Made by a program: the position numbers and the translations under genes. A stretch of DNA of 8,437 bases from CAYMTN01 sp964393335 (GTDB lineage Bacteria > Chloroflexota > Anaerolineae > Aggregatilineales > Aggregatilineaceae), in the NCBI GenBank assembly GCA_964393335.1, contig CAYMTN010000231.1:1-8437 (forward strand), read 5' to 3'. Positions 5,051 to 8,437 of the stretch are shown here, in pieces. Under the pieces are notes generated by a model. It saw only the letters and a list, made by a program, of their open reading frames with translations, was not told where the DNA came from and searched no databases. Within the stretch, counting starts at the first letter, position 1. Each line of letters begins with the position of its first letter.

Positions 5051-5758
5051 ATGGAACGTGAAACAAACTGGATGGACCGCTTGTCATTGGTGTTCAGCCT
5101 GCTTGTGATCGGATTGGCGGCGGTCTGGACTGTTCACAATAACTTGTTGAGCACCGATCTGATTGCCAACAACCAACTCTCGTGGTACATAACGCGGGCA
5201 TCTGGCATCACAGCGTATATTCTGCTGTCGTTGTCGGTGATATGGGGGCTGGTGCTGAGCAGCAACCTCGTCAAAAACTGGTCACCAGGACCCTTGAGCA
5301 TGATTTTGCACAGTACGCTCTCGTGGTTGGGGCTGCTGTTTGCCATGGGGCACGGCCTGGCGCTGCTGTTTGACACCTATTTCACCTATCATATCACGGA
5401 CATCGTCATCCCTTTCACAGGGCCGTACCGCCCCTACGCGACAGGGCTGGGTATACTGGCCTTTTGGCTGCTGGTGATCATCACGCCCAGTTTTGCGCTG
5501 AAAAAACGCCTGTTCAGCTACCGCGCCTGGAAGACGCTGCACTACACGAGTTATGCAGCCTTTTTGCTGGCGACGGCGCACGGTCTCACCGCTGGCACTG
5601 ACGCGCAAAACCTGGGTTTTCGCCTGATGTTTGGCCTCAGCGTGGGGATTACGGTCATTCTGCTGAGCTACCGGCTCAGCAACAAAAAAGCCTCAAAAAG
5701 CTCCTCAAACCGCCCATCCCGCCCGGCTGCCCGCGTGCCCGGTCACGAAACACCGTGA
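5051..5758 (+). CDS. Ferric-reductase-like heme-b transmembrane protein
   Basis: This 235-residue membrane protein has the core of the ferric reductase-like (YedZ/MsrQ, NOX-type) superfamily, which moves electrons across the membrane through two b hemes. Hydrophobic segments lie at about 10-28, 44-72 (with WYITRASGITAYILLSLSVI), 82-108, 130-150, 164-180 and 187-207. Four histidines are placed as heme ligands: H87 and H101 in one helix, H164 and H177 in another, spaced 14 and 13 residues. The C-terminus (209-235) is a basic, Ser/Pro-rich tail. There is no FAD- or NAD(P)H-binding domain, so electrons must come from a separate partner or from quinol. AAAGGAG lies 7 nt before the ATG. It is the last gene of a plus-strand cluster with apbE, and the pairing of ApbE and ferric-reductase-like proteins is a known theme in extracytoplasmic flavin systems. 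An MsrQ-like role is possible, but no MsrP gene is seen. Confidence 0.88.
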   Translation: MERETNWMDRLSLVFSLLVIGLAAVWTVHNNLLSTDLIANNQLSWYITRASGITAYILLSLSVIWGLVLSSNLVKNWSPGPLSMILHSTLSWLGLLFAMGHGLALLFDTYFTYHITDIVIPFTGPYRPYATGLGILAFWLLVIITPSFALKKRLFSYRAWKTLHYTSYAAFLLATAHGLTAGTDAQNLGFRLMFGLSVGITVILLSYRLSNKKASKSSSNRPSRPAARVPGHETP

Positions 5759-5761
5759 GCG

Positions 5762-7183
5762 TCATGCCAGGACCAGCGGAAACACCACCTCAAAAGTTGC
5801 CCCCTGGCCGGGACCGTCGCTGGTAGCTGAGACGGTCCCCCCATACCGTTCCAGCAGCGCTTTGACAATTGCCAGACCGAGACCGGTGCCGGGTATCTCT
5901 CGTTCTCGAACGCGTGACAGCCGGGCGAAGCGCTCAAAGAGGGTATCACGTGCTTCCGGATCGAATCCTTCGCCGGTATCGCTGACGCGCAGCCGCAGCG
6001 TGGAGTCACCTGCGCTGACGTCCAGGCGAATCCGTCCCCCCGGCGGCGTGTATTTCACAGCATTCTCGATCAAGTTGTCCAGCACAATTTGCAGGTCGCT
6101 GGCTGCCATTGCACTGTCAGGCAGCGTCGCGGGGATCGCTGCTTCGAATCGCAGACCGGCGGCAGCGACACGGATGCGCCATGTCCGCGCGATATCGTGC
6201 AGCCAGGCGACGATGTCATCCGGTGGGTGGTCAGCTTGATGCCGGCCCTCATCTAGCCGGGCCAGAATCAAGAGTTGTGTGATGAGCGTGCTCATGTGGT
6301 TGATTTTTTGCGTCAGCTCGGTCAGATACGCGGCGCGCTGGTCAGCGGACAGGGTTGGGTCTTGCAGCGCTTCGCTGCGTAGTTTCAGGCTCATCAGCGG
6401 CGCGCGCAGCTCGTGCGCCGCATTGGACACAAAACTGCGCTGTGCCGCCATCAACGTGCTGATGCGCCCGGCCATGAAATTGAACGCATCGCCGAGCTGG
6501 CCGATCTCATCCCGGCTGTGAATCGTTACGCGTTCCTCGAACGCGCCATCGGCGATATGCAGCGCCGAAGTATGAAGTTGTTTGATTGGCCGGATCAAGG
6601 TACGTCCGAACCACAGGCTGGCAGCCACCGTCAGCAGCAAAATAGGTAGCGCTACGGCGATGAGTTGGTACCATTTTTCGCGGGCGTTGTGGGTAGCGGT
6701 TGCCATTGGCGCAGAGGCACGCAGCAGGCCGATGACGCGGTTTTCGTACAGAATTGGCACGGCCACATAGGCGCGTTTGCTGCCGCTGTCGTCTGTACGG
6801 ACTGTATGTGACAGGCTTCCATTTAGCGCGTCGGCTATTTCCGGTGTGACGGGCAGTTGGGCACCCAGCGCGACACGCGGTTCTTCGGTGCTGGCCAATA
6901 CGCGGCGATTCGAATCCGTCACCGTGAATGTCATTTCAGGGTGGCCGGGATTGCGCTCCAGCAAGGTCTGTAGGATGCGGCTTTGGCCCCCCTCGGATTC
7001 CTCCAGTGGCTCGACCATGCCGTTTGCCAGGCTGAGGGCTGCGGTCTGTATGTCATGCTGGTAAAATTCCAGCGTCGCGTTTTGAAGCTGCCAGCCTGCC
7101 GTGAGTAGCAGCGCCAGACCACCGGCCAGCGTCACACTCGTGAAGACCAGCAGCACTTTTCCCCGGATGCCGAGTGTATTCAC
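5762..7183 (-). CDS. Sensor histidine kinase with external sensor region and HAMP domain
   Basis: This 473-residue membrane kinase starts at GTG (7183-7181), 6 bp after the stop of the response regulator gene, with AAGGA just upstream, so the two are co-translated partners. Domain order: TM1 at about 9-31, an extracytoplasmic sensor region at about 32-172 of the single-Cache kind (VTDSNRRVLAST near 88-99, AYVAVPIL near 138-145), TM2 at about 173-193, HAMP at about 194-246 (RPIKQL, DEIGQLGDAFNFM), HisKA with phosphoacceptor H257 in NAAHELRAPL, and HATPase with N box NLIENAVKY (370-378), G1 DTGEGF (402-407), F box FERFAR and G2 GTGLGLAIVK (432-441). All catalytic motifs are intact. The external signal is unknown. 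Its 3' end lies 3 bp from the end of the convergent heme-b gene, and no terminator separates them. Confidence 0.95.
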   Translation of the reverse strand: MNTLGIRGKVLLVFTSVTLAGGLALLLTAGWQLQNATLEFYQHDIQTAALSLANGMVEPLEESEGGQSRILQTLLERNPGHPEMTFTVTDSNRRVLASTEEPRVALGAQLPVTPEIADALNGSLSHTVRTDDSGSKRAYVAVPILYENRVIGLLRASAPMATATHNAREKWYQLIAVALPILLLTVAASLWFGRTLIRPIKQLHTSALHIADGAFEERVTIHSRDEIGQLGDAFNFMAGRISTLMAAQRSFVSNAAHELRAPLMSLKLRSEALQDPTLSADQRAAYLTELTQKINHMSTLITQLLILARLDEGRHQADHPPDDIVAWLHDIARTWRIRVAAAGLRFEAAIPATLPDSAMAASDLQIVLDNLIENAVKYTPPGGRIRLDVSAGDSTLRLRVSDTGEGFDPEARDTLFERFARLSRVREREIPGTGLGLAIVKALLERYGGTVSATSDGPGQGATFEVVFPLVLA

Positions 7184-7189
7184 AGCCGC

Positions 7190-7885
7190 CTATCCTTCGA
7201 CCGGCGCGGCGAAGCGGTAGCCCACACCTCGCACCGTTTGAAAATAAACGGGTTTGGTCGGGTCGTCTTCCAGCTTGGAGCGCAGCCAACTCATGTGTAC
7301 GTCGAGCGTTCGCGTATCCCCTAACCAGTCAGTGCCCCACACCTCGTCAAACAATTCGTTGCGCGTGACGACACGATCGCAGTGAGACATTAAGAGCACC
7401 AGGATGTCATATTCTTTCTGGCGCAGGCTGATCGGTTCGCCGCGCAGCGTTACTTCGTGAGCCGCCAGATTAACCGTGATCTCGCCCGCATGTAATCGCT
7501 CAGGTTCATTGGGCGCGGTATCCAGCGTGACGCGCCGCAGCATCGCCTTAACGTGAGCGTGCAGTTCTTGGAAGCTAAACGGTTTGACGAGGTAATCATC
7601 CGCCCCCAACTCAAGCCCTCGGATGCGGTCGATGCTGTCATCGAGGGCCGTGAGCATGATGATCGGCACGGGGCTTTGCTGGCGAATCGCGGCGCAGACT
7701 TCCCAGCCGGTGAGTATTGGCATCATCACGTCCAATATGATGACATCGGGGTCGTTGTTCAGCGCCAACACCAGCCCTGACTGTCCATCATGTGCGACCG
7801 TAACCTGATAGCCCGCTTTTTCGAAAGCATCTTGCAGCGGTTTCGTCAACGCGCGATCGTCGTCGATCAAGAGTATATACGACAT
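7190..7885 (-). CDS. OmpR-family DNA-binding response regulator
   Basis: This 231-residue protein is the cognate regulator of the kinase encoded directly downstream. The receiver domain (about 2-116) has acidic pocket D8/D9, phosphoacceptor D52 in ILDVMMP, T79 in MLTA, and K101 in LVKPFS. The winged-helix trans-reg domain (about 127-226) has the typical LTLRE-like opening (VTLRGEPISLRQKEYDILVLL), RNELFDEVWG, the recognition helix region RTLDVHMSWLRSKLE and the final hairpin FQTVRGVGYRF. It starts at ATG (7885-7883) with a modest AGGT upstream. Target genes cannot be read from the window; regulation of the neighbouring convergent redox cluster is possible but unproven. Confidence 0.96.
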   Translation of the reverse strand: MSYILLIDDDRALTKPLQDAFEKAGYQVTVAHDGQSGLVLALNNDPDVIILDVMMPILTGWEVCAAIRQQSPVPIIMLTALDDSIDRIRGLELGADDYLVKPFSFQELHAHVKAMLRRVTLDTAPNEPERLHAGEITVNLAAHEVTLRGEPISLRQKEYDILVLLMSHCDRVVTRNELFDEVWGTDWLGDTRTLDVHMSWLRSKLEDDPTKPVYFQTVRGVGYRFAAPVEG

Positions 7886-7962
7886 CGGTTTTTACCTGTT
7901 GGTATGGCAGTTAAATACTGATGTGATTGTAACCAATTCCTTCAGCAGATGTGTATGGAGAC
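7886..7962 (-). other. Leader region of the two-component operon
   Basis: This AT-rich gap lies between an upstream terminator and the response regulator start, so the promoter of the two-component operon should be here. The best -10 candidate on the minus strand is TACAAT (7931-7926), but no good -35 box sits at the right distance, so the promoter may be activator-dependent. I see no clear direct repeats for autoregulation by the OmpR-type protein. Confidence 0.35.
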
Positions 7963-7999
7963 AAAAAACCGCCCCGATCACGGTGTGTGGTCGGGGCGG
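7963..7999 (-). terminator. Rho-independent terminator after the Pro/Thr-rich protein gene
   Basis: Read on the minus strand, the 12-bp arm at 7999-7988 (CCGCCCCGACCA) pairs with the arm at 7980-7969 (TGATCGGGGCGG) through 11 Watson-Crick pairs plus one mispaired A/C position, around a 7-nt loop. It is followed at once by six T (7968-7963). This is a strong intrinsic terminator 23 bp after the stop of the gene at 8023, insulating the two-component operon from it. Confidence 0.93.
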
Positions 8000-8022
8000 A
8001 GTGAATTACAGCGTCTTTCAGG

Positions 8023-8437
8023 CTACTGGCTGGTACCCGGTCTGCTGGGGCCAACCGGTACGACAGCCGGTGCCTCCGTCGGTTCGGGCGTGGCCGCTGG
8101 TTCGACAGGTGGTGCTTCTGTCGGGACGACCTCCGTCGGCTCCTGAGTCGGGATCACCTCGGTCGGCACTGCCGTTGGTTCTGGCGTCGGCACGACGACC
8201 GGGACCTCACTCTGCGGCGCGACCACGAACGCGTCGATAGCCACCGTACCACTCACGGGCACGATGCGCAGCGTGTGCACACCGTCACCCAGGCCGTTGA
8301 GCGCCACTGACGCCCCGAAGGTCGCCTCGCCCGCGCTGTCGACCGTGTAGAGTACCGCGCCGTCGATCTCGATGCTGAACAAACCCAGCGCCGGGTGTTT
8401 GACGGTGACCACGTCCACACGCGAACCTGTGAAGGTC
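8023..8437 (-). CDS. Surface or secreted protein with a Pro/Thr/Glu-rich tail, C-terminal part only
   Basis: The frame is open to the right edge of the window, so this is the 3' end of a longer gene; an internal GTG at 8418 is not a believable start because the reading upstream (TFTGSRVDVVTV) continues the same domain. The visible 137 or so residues have two parts. First comes a beta-rich stretch (FTGSRVDVVTV, LGLFSIEIDGAVLYTVD, GDGVHTLRIVPVSGTVAIDAFVV) resembling the jelly-roll domains common in extracellular proteins, in which short strands alternate with an H-T-L-R-I motif. Then come about 60 residues of Pro/Thr/Glu/Val low complexity with repeated PTE units, ending in SRPGTSQ. Such tails usually act as flexible stalks or are glycosylated. 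No catalytic motif is visible; the function of the whole protein is unknown. Confidence 0.8.
   Translation of the reverse strand, partial: TFTGSRVDVVTVKHPALGLFSIEIDGAVLYTVDSAGEATFGASVALNGLGDGVHTLRIVPVSGTVAIDAFVVAPQSEVPVVVPTPEPTAVPTEVIPTQEPTEVVPTEAPPVEPAATPEPTEAPAVVPVGPSRPGTSQ
8044..8208 (-). repeat. Low-complexity Pro/Thr/Glu codon repeat region
   Basis: On the minus strand this stretch encodes irregular repeats such as PTPEPTAVPTE, PTQEPTE, PTEAPP and PEPTEAP. On the DNA level it is a run of related 9-15 bp units (variants of CCGACGGAG and CCAACGGC), likely to vary in number between strains. Confidence 0.7.

Noticed and set aside
8023..8208. Possible CRISPR-like or tandem repeat array
   Set aside because: The units are irregular in length and sequence, lack spacers, and are explained by Pro/Thr/Glu codons in an open reading frame.
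7899..8240. Plus-strand open frames across the terminator and the Pro/Thr-rich tail
   Set aside because: They cross a strong minus-strand terminator and are complementary to a low-complexity coding repeat; no ribosome site or domain supports them.

Overview
The window is a complete-looking stretch of bacterial chromosome of moderately high GC. Its style suggests a member of the Chloroflexota (Anaerolineae-like): surface proteins with Pro/Thr/Glu-rich tails, a TupA lipoprotein with a Thr/Glu/Pro linker, and heme-b ferric-reductase-like proteins carrying a W-Y-x-x-R-A-S-G motif. This taxonomic guess is inference; no rRNA or marker gene is present. There are no tRNAs, rRNAs, CRISPR arrays, insertion sequences or phage genes.

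Region 1 (1-2296) is a tungstate/molybdate uptake locus. On the minus strand, tupA (oxyanion-binding lipoprotein) is followed by the first 43 codons of tupB (permease), which runs off the left edge. Divergent from them on the plus strand is a one-protein sensor-regulator: a GntR-type winged helix fused to a periplasmic-binding-protein-like domain of the kind linked to molybdate/tungstate sensing. The 124-bp gap between them holds a perfect 15-bp inverted repeat. One arm of it contains the -35 box of a near-consensus promoter reading into tupA (TTGACA, 17 bp, TATACT). The simplest reading is that the fused regulator binds the repeat and shuts off tupAB when enough oxyanion is present. tupB appears to start at an ATC codon.

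Region 2 (2392-5758, plus strand) is a four-gene cluster: a small membrane-anchored or exported protein of unknown function, an ApbE-type FAD:protein FMN transferase (start overlapping the previous stop by 4 bp), a secreted SH3-domain protein ending in a His/Asp/Glu/Tyr-rich tail, and a membrane protein with four histidines placed to hold two b-type hemes. Together they look like an extracytoplasmic electron-transfer or metal-reduction module. No recognisable FMN-binding target domain and no NAD(P)H/FAD reductase domain are in the window, so donor and acceptor are unknown.

Region 3 (5762-7885, minus strand) is a two-component system: an OmpR-type response regulator followed 6 bp later by a membrane histidine kinase with an external sensor region, HAMP, HisKA and HATPase domains. 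The kinase gene ends 3 bp from the end of the redox cluster, in convergent orientation.

Region 4 (7963-8437, minus strand) is the C-terminal end of a surface or secreted protein with a beta-rich domain and a Pro/Thr/Glu-rich tail. A strong intrinsic terminator separates it from the two-component system.
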